This document shows, piece by piece, positions 1 through 12,700 of a stretch of DNA of 64,000 nucleotides. The notes below the pieces were generated by a model. The model worked only from the letters and a program-made list of their open reading frames with translations, was not told the origin of the DNA and made no database searches. Origin of the DNA: Rhyacophila brunnea (Eukaryota; Arthropoda; Insecta; Trichoptera; Rhyacophilidae); assembly GCA_022495005.1 (NCBI GenBank), contig JAGYXB010000975.1:35832-99831 (forward strand). Reading direction: 5' to 3'. Position 1 is the first letter of the stretch; the number at the start of each line of letters is the position of its first letter. The position numbers and the translations under genes were made by a program.

Positions 1-40
1 ATAAATGTATATAACTTGAAATCCTTTTTATTTTCCAGTT

Positions 41-137
41 AACTTCTGATTTACCTAGTTTTATCATTTCGTAGAGAAAGAAATGTAGAATTATATTCAA
101 TAGCTATTTTAAAAACAGTGAAAATTAAGTAATCTAG
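41..137. repeat. Left half of repeat Q (split by the palindrome)
   Basis: This stretch matches 56571-56669 almost base for base (shared blocks include AACTTCTGA, TAGAGAAAGAAATGTAGA, ATTCAATAG and AAAAACAGTG). The match resumes after the palindromic element at about 1547 (AGTATTGAGG). The two halves therefore form one older repeat interrupted by the TTAA element at 142-1533. The repeat is of unknown type. Confidence 0.75.
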
Positions 138-141
138 TTAA

Positions 142-1533
142 GGGGGGACATGCTCGTCGAAGGTCAAAATTGAGTTTTTATTGTATTTTCAAACCATGAT
201 CCTGGACACTCCGTAAACGTTGTAGATAATCTATTTATATAATTTTGAAGCCTTATTATCCTTTATAGTTATTTTAAACATTTGATGACTGCATAAAGTA
301 TTTTTGTTACATAAAATGGTATTCTTTTAAACCTCTCGCTCTAATGTTTTAGAATATAGTCATATTTCGGTACAGAACTGTGCAGTGGTGTTAAGATTTT
401 TTTACATTTATTAATTTTTAAACGCATTTATAAAACCATTAGTATAATTTATTACGAGATAATTTTTGTAAAATATTCACGATAAAAATTATTTTGATAA
501 TCTCTGTGATCCCAAATTTGACAAGAATTAGGCATTTTATTATTCAAAAAATCGGCAAGATTAACACATTTCAAGATGATTTTAAAGATATTTATTAAAA
601 GCTATGTTTTTGACAATTCAAGTGTGATAAAAATATTATGAATAATGATTGCTTTATAATAATTATTGACCTAAGAATAAGGTAGTGTTTTTTTGAAATA
701 CGCCATTTCTTTTGTCATTCCCTAGTGGTTAAGCTACAACATACGGCCGTAGCAATAAAATGACAAACTATAATTAAAGTAGGGAGTAAAATTATGTTAA
801 CTCGCGTGTTTGAACATGTACCTAACCGAATTTTTTTTTATTTTTTTTTAAACGGTACATGTTTAAACACGCGCGTCAATATCATTTTACTCTTTACTTC
901 AATTATAGTTTGTCAATTTATGGCTACGGCCGTATGTTGTAGCTTAACCACTGGGGAATGACAAAAGAAATGGCGTATTTCAAAAAAACACTACCTTATT
1001 CTTAGGTCAATAATTATTATAAAACAATCATTATTCATAAGATGTTTATCACACTTGAATGGTCAAAGACATAGCTTATAATAAATATCTTTAAAATCAT
1101 CTTCAAATGTGTTAATCTTGCCGATTTTTTGAATAATAAAATGCCTAATTCTTGTCAAATTTGGGATCACAGAGATTATCAATATAATTTTTATCGTGAA
1201 TATTTTACAAAAATTATCTCGTAATAAATTATGCTAATAGTTTTATAAATGCGTTTAAAAATTAATAAATGTAAAAAATCTTAACACCACTACACAGTTA
1301 TGTACCGAAATATGACTATATTCTAAAACATTAGAGCGAGAGGTTTAAAAGAATACTATTTTATGTAACAAAAATACTTCATGCAGTCATCAAATGTTAA
1401 AAATAACTATAAAGGATAATAAGGCTTCAAAATTATATAAATAGATCATCTACAACGTTTAAGGAGTGTCCAGGATCATGGTTTGAATATACAATAAAAA
1501 CTCAATTTTGACCTTCGACGAGCATGTCCCCCC
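142..1533. mobile_element. 1.39 kb palindromic foldback element, TTAA-flanked
   Basis: Two arms of about 690 bp are reverse complements of each other, joined by a T-rich centre at about 829-852. The left end reads GGGGGGACATGCTCGTCGAA and the right end is its exact complement. TTAA lies directly outside both ends (138-141 and 1534-1537), as expected for TTAA-targeting (piggyBac-type) transposition. There is no coding capacity. Visual comparison shows only scattered substitutions between arms, so the element is young or the arms are homogenised. Flanks match an uninterrupted paralogue at 56571-56690, which fixes the insertion point. The superfamily assignment rests on TTAA alone. Confidence 0.9.
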
Positions 1534-1537
1534 TTAA

Positions 1538-2658
1538 AATAATGTAGTATTGAGGCGACGATTTTATTACAGTCAAATTTTTAACCACATAAAATATCCC
1601 ATTTATGTTATTATAATATGTTGCATTATTTAGGCAAAGGAGTTTCTAGGATACTGAAAAAAGTGTTGTAAAGATATGAATGTGAATCTGTATATTTATG
1701 TAGGTACCTACCCTTATTGTTATTAATGTAGGTATTTATGTATTTGTATGATATGAGAACATTTTATTATTCACTTAAGTATTTTCATAAAATACAAATA
1801 CAACGATAATTATTATAATGTATTATATTTGCCGTTGTCACTTCAAGCGGATTAGAGTTAACTTAAAATCGTTAGTTTCTTCTGTTCGAGTTACTGTAAA
1901 TATCTGATTTGGTAGCAGCAATCAAATTCGAAAAACATGCTGCTAAACCATACTTTTGCTTATTACAATATCATTGATTACACATCTGATTTTTCTCATT
2001 TTACCATCCTAGAAGAATCAACCGGATAATCTACGTTGTTGAAGTATTCTAGTGTGCTATGTTTTATTCAAGATTAAATTCGCTGCCTATATGTATGTAT
2101 ATATCGAAGGTAAGTATTACATACTACGCGTAACCCGCATTGCTTATAAATAATAATATGTGTTCTTATTTGCTATGCGTCCGGTAAAGGAATCTGATGA
2201 ATGTGCTTCGTACATGGGTAAACATTTAATAGGAAGGGTGGAAAAAGGTGTTCTGGGGTTAGCCGCTCACTGACAGTTTTGTTCACACTTCAACCAACAT
2301 AACATACAGTGAGATTAGCAAACACATCATTCTTTTACTCACACCGTTTTTCTAACATACCATTTGATATATATCTAACTAAGTAATATATTATAGGAAA
2401 AACATCACACCACATTGTCCCGTTAGAGGTCTGCGTTAGGGTTTCCTAATGTTGTTTCTACAAATAATGGCTGTTTGTCGTATTTCTCTCTTTTGTTCAC
2501 TATTTTGACGAAGGCGTTTATTTTCTACACGCTATCAAATCAAGCCGATACATATAGTTTTTTTTGTACTTTTCATTTGGCTTATTAGATTTATTTAAAA
2601 TTTATATCTTATGTAACTTTTCCCATATACGAGTATGTCCAACGGCTATTCATGTTAT
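1538..2658. other. No recognisable feature
   Basis: After the right half of repeat Q (to about 1560), this AT-rich stretch shows no coding frame, no tRNA-like segment and no inverted repeat that I can pair. Confidence 0.5.
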
Positions 2659-2662
2659 TTAA

Positions 2663-3027
2663 GACGGTAACTTCAGTGAAACGGCAAATAATTTTCAACT
2701 GTAGGTGTGACGAAATTTCGGACTGGCTGGCAATCGGAGAGCGAAAGTCGAGCTGTGAACAGTTCAATTTTTTTTGTGATGGCGACGGGGGAATTCATTC
2801 TTAAATCGTGTAAAGATGACTAAAAAACGTTACCCATTTACTTGATAAAGAAAACATGTCAATGAATATATTATTATTATTAGTAATATAACAATAAACA
2901 TAAAATTAAATGGACGCATGTTGACTTTTTATGACAAATTATGTTTTGTTCTGCACGCATAATTTGCACAATCTTCGCGTCGCGTAGTCACGATAGTTTA
3001 AGACCGTGCCCCAGCTGAAGTATAGCC
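2663..3027 (-). mobile_element. TTAA-flanked MITE, family J, copy 1
   Basis: Flanked by TTAA at 2659-2662 and 3028-3031. The right terminus reads CAGCTGAAGTATAGCC. The left terminus is a diverged complement. Internal landmarks shared by all four copies are a segment near GAAACGGCAAATAATTTTCAAC, GTGATGGCG, AAGAAAACATGTCAATGAAT, and a run near the right end resembling CATTTGCACAATCCGCG. Non-coding, 365 bp. Presumably moved by a piggyBac-type transposase in trans (inference). Confidence 0.85.
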
Positions 3028-3031
3028 TTAA

Positions 3032-4045
3032 GATAGAGAACAAAACGTATGAATTACCTTTACAAGTGAACATCACATTTATAAAATAATTAATTTTCAA
3101 TAAACTTATTAATCCATCCACGCGACCAATTGACCGTTTGTGATATAGCAATATAGTAACGAATTAAATATTAATATTAATATGTACTTTTTAAAACAAA
3201 CTATAACGAGAAAATTGATATCAAAGTTAAATATGCGATTGTAAATTAATTATTATACATAACTGTTTTCAACATTCTCTAAAAATTGTTTTGTTCTTAA
3301 TTAATAATCTATTAATTTTCAATTTTTAAAGATAAAACATGGTATTAATTAATTGTATTGTATTAATACGTTTAGTGTTTATAAGAAGACAAGAGCTTCT
3401 TCAACGTTTAAATATTATCATATATGTATGTTGTTGTGGAAATATTAACAACATTTGATACATTATATCCATGAGATATATTCCAATTTTATGAATAAAA
3501 TACTTTGAAATAATGCAGTTACAAGTTTGAATATTGATGTAAAAACTGCTCCTAACTAAATTTTTAATTATATGTCACTTTTAATTATTATTTTAGTCCT
3601 TAATCCTAAAATATTTTTATTTAAGCATCTTTTTTCACCCATCCGCACGTATTAATTATCTTATTATTACAATAGTTATTTCTCCACCGTTGATCAATTT
3701 AAAAACAAACCTGCTTACTTTAAACGCGCCATTTCCAACCCATCGTATAATTGACCCTGATATCAATTCAAATGTGTGTTTTTTGTTCGTTCTTTTTATA
3801 TTTTAATTTCAAAAAAATCACAGATATAGTAATTTTATATAGATTATTACGAAAATGTCAACGTATCTGCTAATAATAATTATTATTAACTGCTATTCTT
3901 TTTCTATTTTTTATTTCTGACTTTTTAAATTTTATGTTATCGTTATTTTTTATTGACTTTTATTATATTACCATTTATCTACGGAAACTTTACTTGTTGC
4001 AACATTTTTGTTATAATCAATTTTTATACATACTTACAACATTTT
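3032..4045. other. No recognisable feature
   Basis: Very AT-rich sequence with many short TTAATTAAT blocks. No pairable inverted repeat or coding frame was seen. Confidence 0.5.
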
Positions 4046-4632
4046 TCGGTACTATACGTTTATCCTGGATACAGCGGCAAACACATTTTAAAAATAGCCG
4101 ATATACTGGATTATTTGTTAGTTTGGGTTAGTTTAGGTTAGGTTAGGTTATCCTAACAAATAATCCAGTACATGGCCCCCACATCCTGAAGCGGCCCCCT
4201 AGGCTAGGACGTTTGGAACCCCCCCTACCTATCACTAAGGGTAAATGCAGTGTGACGCGCTGCAGTTGCTTTTTCCAAAATGGTGTACGCGGTAAAATTA
4301 AGTAGTATTTTTAGCGATTTTTTGTATTTACTTTATTTTTGTACTTACATCCATTTGGATTGTGGAGTTGTCGAGTATCGGCACACAGTTTAAAATTGCA
4401 TCGTACAACCAAATATAAAAGCGCAGGCGACTTTTTTTACAATTAGAGCAAAGTTGTGATCTATGTTTATCTCATTTATCTGGTCGACTCGCCACGCCGG
4501 GCCCTTCCTGAGCCCGGTTACCCAGGCTAGAGCCCTGTCAGCTTCCCTCTTGTGGGGGCCATGATCCAGTATATCGGCTATTTTCAAAATGTATTTGCCG
4601 CTGTATCCAGGATAAACGTAAAGTATCCATTT
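4046..4632. mobile_element. TIR element family O with internal GGTTA repeats, interrupted
   Basis: The left arm (about 4055-4114) carries TTTATCCTGGATACAGCGGC followed by AAACACATTTT; the right arm (about 4565-4625) is its complement. A degenerate run of GGTTA units sits in the middle (about 4124-4150). A second, uninterrupted copy is at 33577-33783 with the same termini and the same GGTTA core. This copy is split by the hAT element at 4171-4563. Confidence 0.8.
4171..4563. mobile_element. hAT-type MITE, family N, inserted in element O
   Basis: Perfect 13-bp terminal inverted repeats (CATGGCCCCCACA and its complement) enclose 393 bp of non-coding sequence. An exact 8-bp target duplication, ATCCAGTA, lies at 4163-4170 and 4564-4571, which is the hAT signature. 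Removing one duplication restores the stem of host element O. Relatives lie at 49077-49555 and, as a left-end fragment, at about 30481-30660. Confidence 0.92.
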
Positions 4633-5083
4633 TTCGTAATAAAATAAAATGTTAACTTCTTTCTTCTAGAAAATCTTTAAATTACTCTATTGTTATATTA
4701 ACACTGAATTATAAAGACTGAAAATAATAATAATAAATAACAATAACGCCCATAAGTTAATCCATAAATTTGCAAACAATGTTTATTCATGTTTTCGTTT
4801 CTTCTGTGCTGTAAAGAAATAAATTTTGTTATTTACTATGGCTCACAATGCTTCATTGCATGTTAACTTGATTGCGGCGGTAAGGCAAAGGAAGTCAAAC
4901 AAATGGACAAAGAGTATATCTAATAAATATGGCCATCGGTTTACTCATCGTAATACAAAGTACAAGGTGATTTAGTTGTACGAAACTGTTGGATTAAAAT
5001 ATGTCGTATTTAAAAAAAAATATGTTAATAATTATTATGTTAGTTATATATTGCTTTGGAGTCTTTATTAGCTCTGAGTTATT

Positions 5084-5511
5084 ACAACGTTTTTATTAAC
5101 TGTATTCTTGTTTGTCCGGTGGTTGTTTGTCCAGTACAAATCTTGCAATCGATTTTTAACTAACATCCCGACTAGCTGGACATTTGAAAATTTTAGAACA
5201 CGATGCCAATGCATTCTTTTAATACTTTTAGCCATCTTTAAGCAGAATTGAATTCATTTTCAGTTAATTCTGTTTTGTATGGAAAGTTATTATTGTTGGT
5301 TGCTAAGGGGGTCCTAGTAACTAAATTATTAATATAAATATAAATTATTATGGCAATCAATATGAAACGTCAAAATGACATTTCAGTATTCTATATTTGT
5401 TTGTTTGTTTGTTTTTTATTTACTTCATATCAAGTACAAGTTTGAGCATAATATTTCAACAGAAAATTTAAAAACGTTGTATATAAAAAGTTATTTTTAT
5501 CTTGTAATTAT
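5084..5511 (+). mobile_element. MITE family F, copy 1
   Basis: Starts ACAACGTTTTT and has the matching AAAACGTTGT at 5471-5480, followed by a conserved tail ending TCTTGTAATTATT. Shared internal blocks are GTACAAATCTTGCAATCGAT, CCGACTAGCT, AGCCATCTTTAAG and TTAATTCTGTTTTGTATG. Seven copies of this family occur in the window. Non-coding; the superfamily is not determined. Confidence 0.85.
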
Positions 5512-5993
5512 TTATTATAACTAAGCGAAAGATATTATGAAACTGTGACATCAAGGGATAACGTGTAAAACAAAGTAAATGCTCAAGTAATGTCTATACG
5601 TATAATAAAATTGTCTCTAAAGCAAGCAATATACATATTATAAAATAGATCACAACTGAAACTACTTTAGCCGTAGGTTCGTTCAATGAATATCAAATTT
5701 AAACGAAAATTATTAAAACCGAGGAGCTTGCAACACCCAAATAACCCAGCATCACAAAGGGTGTTAATTCATCGAATGTATCACAAGGCGTAAAAGTACT
5801 GGCGATGACAGGCGTCTGCAGTTTTTAAGTCTGTGAGTGTCTCTGGAGTAATCCAAGATTTATCTTGGCACGCACTCGTTTATGCGTTTAGTGAATTTAT
5901 TTTAAAAAGAAAGCTTTTTATTAAGAAGAGAAAGAAAAAATAAAAGCGTCCAAGCTGACTAGGTTAAGTTTCACGCTAGTCATACAACGGCGC

Positions 5994-6628
5994 TAGGGAT
6001 TGCAATACCGAATGAATATATCAATACCGGTATTTCGGTATTTCTTATTGAATACCGGTATTAGTCAAAACTTATTATAGAAAAAAAGAAGTACTTATCA
6101 ATAAATATAACTATAAAAATCTATTTGAAATATTATTTTTTTGCAATCTAACAACATTTATTATGTTATATCTATAGATGATAATATTTTAAAACTGTTA
6201 ATTTTTACAAAATACTAGTCTAGGTACAGGAAAATCTCTCTGAAATACAACGTTTGTTGGATGTACTATCAACGTTGGTACAATAGTTATAGAATAATTT
6301 TCCACGAATGTCTTCTTTTTCGAAATATGTAAATTAATAAACAATTCTATAAGTATCTATATTTGAGGGATTTTGTTTTTATATTACGTAACTTTTGTTG
6401 GTTACAGTCAATATATTTGCGTTTTGGCAGCATAACATTTATACAATACATATTTATACAATATAGTAGTAAATAATGAAAAAATAACATTAATTCATTT
6501 TTGAAAACCAAAACGTGTATGCTTTCTTAATACCGAAAATACCGGTATTTCGGATTTTTGAAACCGGTATTTCGGTATTGATAAATAATTGAAATACCGG
6601 TTTTGAAATACCGGTATTGCAATTCCTA
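5994..6628 (+). mobile_element. hAT-type MITE, family K, copy 1
   Basis: Termini are TAGGGATTGCAATACCG and the complement of TAGGAATTGCAATACCGG. The outer regions are rich in ACCGGTATTTCGGTATT. A perfect 8-bp target duplication, AACGGCGC, is at 5986-5993 and 6629-6636. 635 bp, non-coding. The second copy (23898-24957, opposite orientation) has its own perfect 8-bp duplication. Confidence 0.93.
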
Positions 6629-7199
6629 AACGGCGCCTTTGCAAGCGTTAAAGCTGCATTTTGTGGTGACCGGGTTCGAATGATATGATGCCAAAAGCTT
6701 GATGGAACTAGTTGAGTAGGTCTCCTCTTTCATTACAATTTTCATGATATTCCCTGGACTTATGATTAGTAAGTACCAAGTGAATCACAGTTGTATAGAA
6801 GTATGTAGGTTGATGTTCAAGACAATGATAGAAGAGTTTTTCTGACAAGTGGAAAATTTAAAACACCTAAATCGGCACGTCATTATAATTATTATTTATA
6901 TCTAGTTTTTTAAACTGTTGTGTTGGAGACTAAGGAGCTATGGATCCTCCTAGCAAGATGATAGCTTCTCTTCGGGCACCATTGAGAAGGCTGTATAGTT
7001 GCATCTATGGCAACACTTAATATTCTTACCGCGTATTCGGCTTCAAGATCTCCTTGGGTGACATACGAAAGCATTTCTTGGTTTTTAGAAATATGATTGC
7101 GTTGGTGTATGTCAATATAGTGTGCATGTCAATCAGTTATGTGATTCCATAATCAGCGAACTCCATATTCGAGATAGACTCCCTTCGATTTGATTTCAT

Positions 7200-7504
7200 T
7201 GGAGGACAACGGTCTAGAAAAACTCGTGATATTTGCACAGTTAGAAGGTCAGTAACTACGTGACAGAATTTCTTTCAGATGGACTGACCAAACCAAGAAT
7301 GCTACATGTTTATAATTGATAGCTAAAGGCCGTATAGGTATAGAGCCAAACAGTGGAGAAGACTGTCAAACAGCCAAATTATATGGGCCACAATATTCAG
7401 TCATTCATCAGCTATATAAAGATGAAACAACGCAGGCTAAAGATATGGCGTTTGTCGAATGTATCAGAATTGATCGTAATGAAATAAAAATGACTGAAGA
7501 ATAG
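7200..7504 (+). pseudogene. Possible LINE tail remnant or unassigned short ORF
   Basis: A 62-codon open frame at 7316-7504 begins MIAKGRIGIEPNSGEDCQ and ends MAFVECIRIDRNEIKMTEE. Just upstream, another frame reads FRWTDQTKNA, reminiscent of the RWTDD-like motif near the C-terminus of RTE endonuclease-RT proteins. The resemblance is short and frames must be changed to extend it. The product is not recognised. Confidence 0.2.
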
Positions 7505-8348
7505 TTTGTTATTTCATAAATAAAACCTCATTAGCTGACAACCGTTATTTATTTTTATTATACACACTTCAATGGTTTCCTTTCGATAATCTGTACTTGC
7601 CTCGATTTTAACCACTAACGATATTATAAGTACAGGTACGTTACCTACAATTAAAATGATAACTGAAGTGATTTAAATTCAACTTCATAAAGTTATGTAA
7701 TATTAATATTTTATATTATAATAGATATTTATTTCTAAATGACCGTCAATAAATTTATCGTTACAATAAACGTTTACCGCATAAACGGTGAAATAATAAA
7801 TTATTATAAATTATTACAGATATCGGTCACCGTAGTTGGTTGGTAAAGTAATAAGTAAAGACACAGTGACACTGTTTCAAATCCTAGCGAACAAAAAATC
7901 AAGCTTGTTTTCTTCTAATTTCCATAATAATGTACGTAATTGGGGATTCTGGGATTAAATAAAAACCAGTCTTGTTTTATCCAAAACAAATAAGTTTAGT
8001 GTGATACAGGCATTATACCGCCAACAAAAAAAAAACTCAAGAAATTTAATATTGAGTAGAATTTCCATTATCAATACTTAAAGTTTATACAGAGGATTAT
8101 TTTTACGAATTTCGTAACGACGTGAAATTAATGATAATATTTTAAGATTTAATTATTCGTTTTACATATAAAGTCGCTTTCTTTAAATTATACTATTAGT
8201 TAATATGTATTTTTTGTCAAAAGTAATATAAGATAATGCTGAAAATTCGAAATTTTGGAATCAAGAAATTAGGACGGGGGAGGGTCGTATTATATCAATC
8301 ATAGGTACCTAATTTTTTTCATTTAAGTGGATAATGGACGTGTGTAAA

Positions 8349-8450
8349 TGCAATCAAAATATTGGAAGTGTACCGGACCCGGAAATTTCCGTGATTAATA
8401 TTTATTACTTTTAATACCGGACCCGGAAATTTCCGGTTTTTTTCCAGGCC
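8349..8450. repeat. Duplicated ACCGGACCCGGAAATTTCCG block
   Basis: The 20-base palindrome-like block ACCGGACCCGGAAATTTCCG occurs twice, at about 8372 and 8417, about 45 bp apart. The second is followed by a T tract. This may be an internal subrepeat of an unidentified element. Confidence 0.6.
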
Positions 8451-8694
8451 GTAATTAATCTAATATTTTCAGCCATCTATTAACTTTTTCGAAAAACTTT
8501 TGATGCAGTCAAGTAAGCAAAGATTCAAACCACTCTTCTGCATCGTTTGTTAGTAGATACTACTACTATCGACTGGAAAACTTGCCGGTATTGATTGGGT
8601 TATCATGTGTCTCAATACAAAATATACACAAACTTTATTTACAATGTTACGAATAAAAACGATTAGGTAGGCATATCAAATTGATAGAATAAAT

Positions 8695-9030
8695 CTTATT
8701 TCTAAATTTTGCAATATAAATAATTTTTGAAAAACCTCAGAAACATACACATTAGAAAAAAGTCTAGAAAAAAAATGGATCGAGTGCGACTCAAATTCTC
8801 GTCATTCACTTTCCGGGCGAGTGCTTTCGTATATAAGCTATCGTATTGTTTACATAATTGTACATGAAGATTGCATAATATAATATTCAGTATTGAATAA
8901 AAAAAATATATTTTAAGTTGTTTCTTGTTTTGAAAAAGCTCAGAAACATGCATAAAAAAAAATGAACTAGAGAAATTTGAAAACACGTACCTAATATTTT
9001 CTTTCCAGATGAGGACTCTATCCATTATGC
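8695..9030. repeat. Dispersed repeat T, copy 1
   Basis: Blocks CTCAGAAAC, GGATCGAGTGCGACTCAAA, GGGCGAGTGC and TAAGCTATCG recur in the same order at about 58795-58955. The TTTTTGAAAAACCTCAGAAACAT motif also appears a second time within this copy (about 8933). No coding frame convinces. The class is unknown. Confidence 0.5.
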
Positions 9031-9401
9031 TAACTATACCACTATCCTTCTTGCGATTGATTTATAATAATTAGGTACGCTAGGTATCTAAGGTGTTTTA
9101 TTAATTATTACCATTACCAAGTACGAGGACGTCATAACTAGGATTACTTCAAACGCCAGATATAATTATGTATCATGTATGTAATGTCATTAACCTTGAT
9201 TTAAATTACATAGTTGGTAGCCATGTCTTGACGACTTTGACGACTTACGTGTTTTCAATTAAAATAACGTTACATTCTTGTGCAGTTGTGTAGTCTTTAA
9301 GTAAAAAATATTAAAAATTATCAATATATATTCAATATACATATTTTCAAAACACCTCACATATAGGTATTATATTCAATACACACAATGTAACATTAAA
9401 A

Positions 9402-9457
9402 AAATCGGTGTGTGTACTTATATACGCGCGTTCGAAGTTATACTTATTTGGTTTGAA
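9402..9457 (-). mobile_element. Terminal fragment of tRNA-bearing family A
   Basis: Matches the right terminus of family A in reverse: TCGGTGTGTGTACTTA, then TACGCGCGTTCGAAGTTATAC. The rest of the element is absent. Confidence 0.7.
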
Positions 9458-9524
9458 AAGGTGAATGTTGGGCATAAAGATCACAAAATAAACCAATGAA
9501 TAAGGATGTGATAGAGATCGTTAA

Positions 9525-9735
9525 GAAGGTTGCACATGTCGCTAGGCGAGTGGGCAACCGCTGAACAAATGACCTCGTAACCAAGGAGCACTAAACGTCC
9601 ACAGGGATGCCTTATAACTCGCTGGATAGACGAGCTCATAAAGTTCGTTGGAAGTACGTAACAGCAAAAACTAGGTATCGATAAGAGTGTAGAGAGCTAG
9701 GGGAGGCCTTCCTCCAAAAGTGGATCGAGCTTCGT
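9525..9735 (+). pseudogene. RTE-like endonuclease-RT C-terminus, family S, decayed
   Basis: The forward reading, with stops and shifts, gives VAHVARR, DRRAHKVRWKY and LGEAFLQKWIE, which follow the order of the RTE C-terminus (HIARR, WIDELIKF, QLGEAFIQQWI) seen better at 13105-13266 and 52028-52275. 5' truncated, no intact frame. Inactive retrotransposon debris. Confidence 0.6.
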
Positions 9736-9739
9736 TTCG

Positions 9740-12700
9740 GAACGAAGAGGTGTAGGAGTTAAATCTTTTCATTCTGACACATTTATAGCGTCATGGAACG
9801 CGGCTGTGCTCAAATCGCGGCTGCATATGCATGGCAGGTGGAGATGGAGTAACTTATATCATCGAATCAGTTAAGAATGTCCTAATGAAGACAAATGCAA
9901 CTGGCTGTAATGATAATTAAAGTGTGTTGAATAAGTACTACATAATACTCAGTAGGTAATAATACATAAATCACATTAGCTTTTGTTAGAATACCCAGTG
10001 ACTAATTTAAGCTACGAGTTAACAAACTTTAAAATAATGAACCCAGTAATTTAGAAAAATAATTTAAGTTTTAAACAACCTATGCCAGTGGTGCTGCGCG
10101 GAAGTCCGCCGAAAAAAGTTTTCTGAACTGTAAACAATGGGTGAAGGCACGCGAACATATTTATGCTCCGTTTTAAATAACGCGAGGATGAGGTATGAGC
10201 AGGAGACCATATGGCAATACACCCACGCTGGATCATTCCATCTTATTCCCGTCCTTTCTTTATGTTCACCCCTTTGTAGGAAATGGCTTTCTACATTTGC
10301 TGCTATTCAGGAGAATGACTTTTCAGTTTCACAACCATTCCAACACCTCAAATAAATTTCACACACATTATAGGGATGTCAAAAAAGTATCTATACCTTT
10401 TTTTTCGATTCTGATACTGATTTTGACGGATAATGCGTCAAACACATTATCATCACGTTATGTGATATCACAGTAACCTGCCGCTAAAGGAAAAATGTGT
10501 TTAACGTCATTTTATTTAGTATTTAAAATGTTATCAGACTGATTCTCCCATCCCGTAGCAAATTTAAACAGTACGAACATTGTCTGTTAGCAAAATCTGC
10601 TGGAATTGCTACAACAACAATGAGGTCACCTCACGTGTACCACGCTACATCGGCAACCGAATGACCGAAAGTTTTTCATTGTATTTCTGCATGCCTACAT
10701 ACTTTCGTACTCTATACATATATCGTTTATTATAATATTCTGCTTCAGTAATACCTAAATAAATAAATCCATCGTATTATGAAAGATTTTTAGTATTCAA
10801 ATCTGTTAGCTAGGTTATGGAAACTGTTTTCTGTGATAAGGAAGTAAAGAAAGTTTATGGAAACACATGATACACGAAACAGTTATAATATTATAATTAA
10901 TAAAAGTTATGTTAAATTATAATTAACTTATGGTATCATATGAAGAAGATATGTAATTCATAACGTGTGCTGCTCCTTAACGACAATGCGACGGAGCACA
11001 AGTCTACAAAAGCACATAAGCTGGAGGATTTGGATTCAAGCATGATCTACTTTTCTTTATTCAGAATTTTATTTATCTTTATTTAAGGCGATAACTTTTC
11101 AGGTTCAGATAGAAATATGAAAAAGATTAACGTCGTTCCAGGAGATATATTCAAAAATAAATAGTTTTGATTTGACATCGATTTCTTGTTGAGGTAGATA
11201 GAATTTGTAACCCTTTTGCGTCATAGCTTAGATTCAAACTCAAACACACACACAAGGCAATGTATATTTTACATTTAAATCGTTGATTGAAAATATATCG
11301 TACCATCCCCTGCAACTGAGAGGCGGGTGTGTTTTTTTTTATTAAAACTGATTTACTTAATATACAATTACAGTATATTTTTATAGTTATTTTACAGTTC
11401 AATTGACAAAGGTTTATATGTAACCCAAGTGAAATCAGTTAAAATAATTAATATTACATGTTAATGCTCGATGCCTTTTTTGTCAAGTCGCATTTGAGCA
11501 ATAATTAGTTGTTTAAGTTGATATTAAGACCAAGATCAGGCCACATATTTAATATCCTCATGAAGAATTGCAGCTTTTCGATAAATGTGATGTTCTGGAG
11601 TTTAGGGAATTGTACACTTAGTGGTAAAAGTCCTTAAATTTTAACGTGACAGTGAAGAACAGCGACTTGCATATTATTATGTGACTGATAAAGTCAGAAT
11701 TAAAATGTCGCCTGGAACTTAAGGGAGATGAAAGAGCTCGGTAAAATTATTGTGAAGTTTTTATAAAGATAATTGGAGACAGGGCCTGAATAACGGATCC
11801 TCATTCAGAGAAGAAGACGCAACATGACAGCGGGTTGCAGTCAAAGATTCAATAAAATAATATTACACATTATAAATTAAGGGAAATTGTAATATTGTAA
11901 AAACAAATAGGTACCACACTTAATATTTTTTTCAATGTGAGCAATTAAAAAGTGTCAATAATTTATTAATTTTGATATTCATCGTTTATTTTATAGGATT
12001 GAAAATTAATTTATTAAGAAAATTAATTAAAATACTACGAAATTAAATTAACGATTTATGCCGTATCCTTTCTGATTAAAAACCACACTGCAGATAATAT
12101 TTTAAATAGACGAGGCAAATGGTGAAATATGGAAGTTGACTGCGGATATTTTGTACAGAAAACTGTAAATAACATTATTCAATGCAAAATACTGCATTGT
12201 TTATTTTTTATTTGCATAAATTTCAACAATTTTTCTGAATATAAATCAATATTTGTTGACACGTAAATTTTACATATTCGAATGACAGTGAAATTAATTG
12301 ACTCACGGAGAGTTAACTAATAATATTATTTACTCCTAAATGGCTGAAGAAGCTATACGTAAATTCGGCCTTCTGATTTTTTTTATAATACAACATCTTA
12401 TAATAATTCTAGAACAATTTTGATGAATAGGTGTAAATAAAAAAAAATATTCAGTGTGCTGGCAGAAATGTTTGAGAATAAAAATAAAATTCTCGGCATA
12501 TTTTCATTTACTGATTTTGTGATTTTATGTGATTGTTCGTTGCATAAATAATAGTCTTCTTACCGTAGTGTCAAACTTTTTATCTCAATGCACACACACA
12601 CTATAACATACGCTTTTGTAAGTAGTAGTAAGTGAAGCTTTATACAAATATATTTACAATACGAAATGATTTGCAGGTAATTTAGTCATTAGTATTAATA

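Noticed and set aside
142..1533. CRISPR-like or bacterial inverted array
   Set aside because: It is a single long palindrome with TTAA target sites in a eukaryotic context; there are no spaced short repeats.
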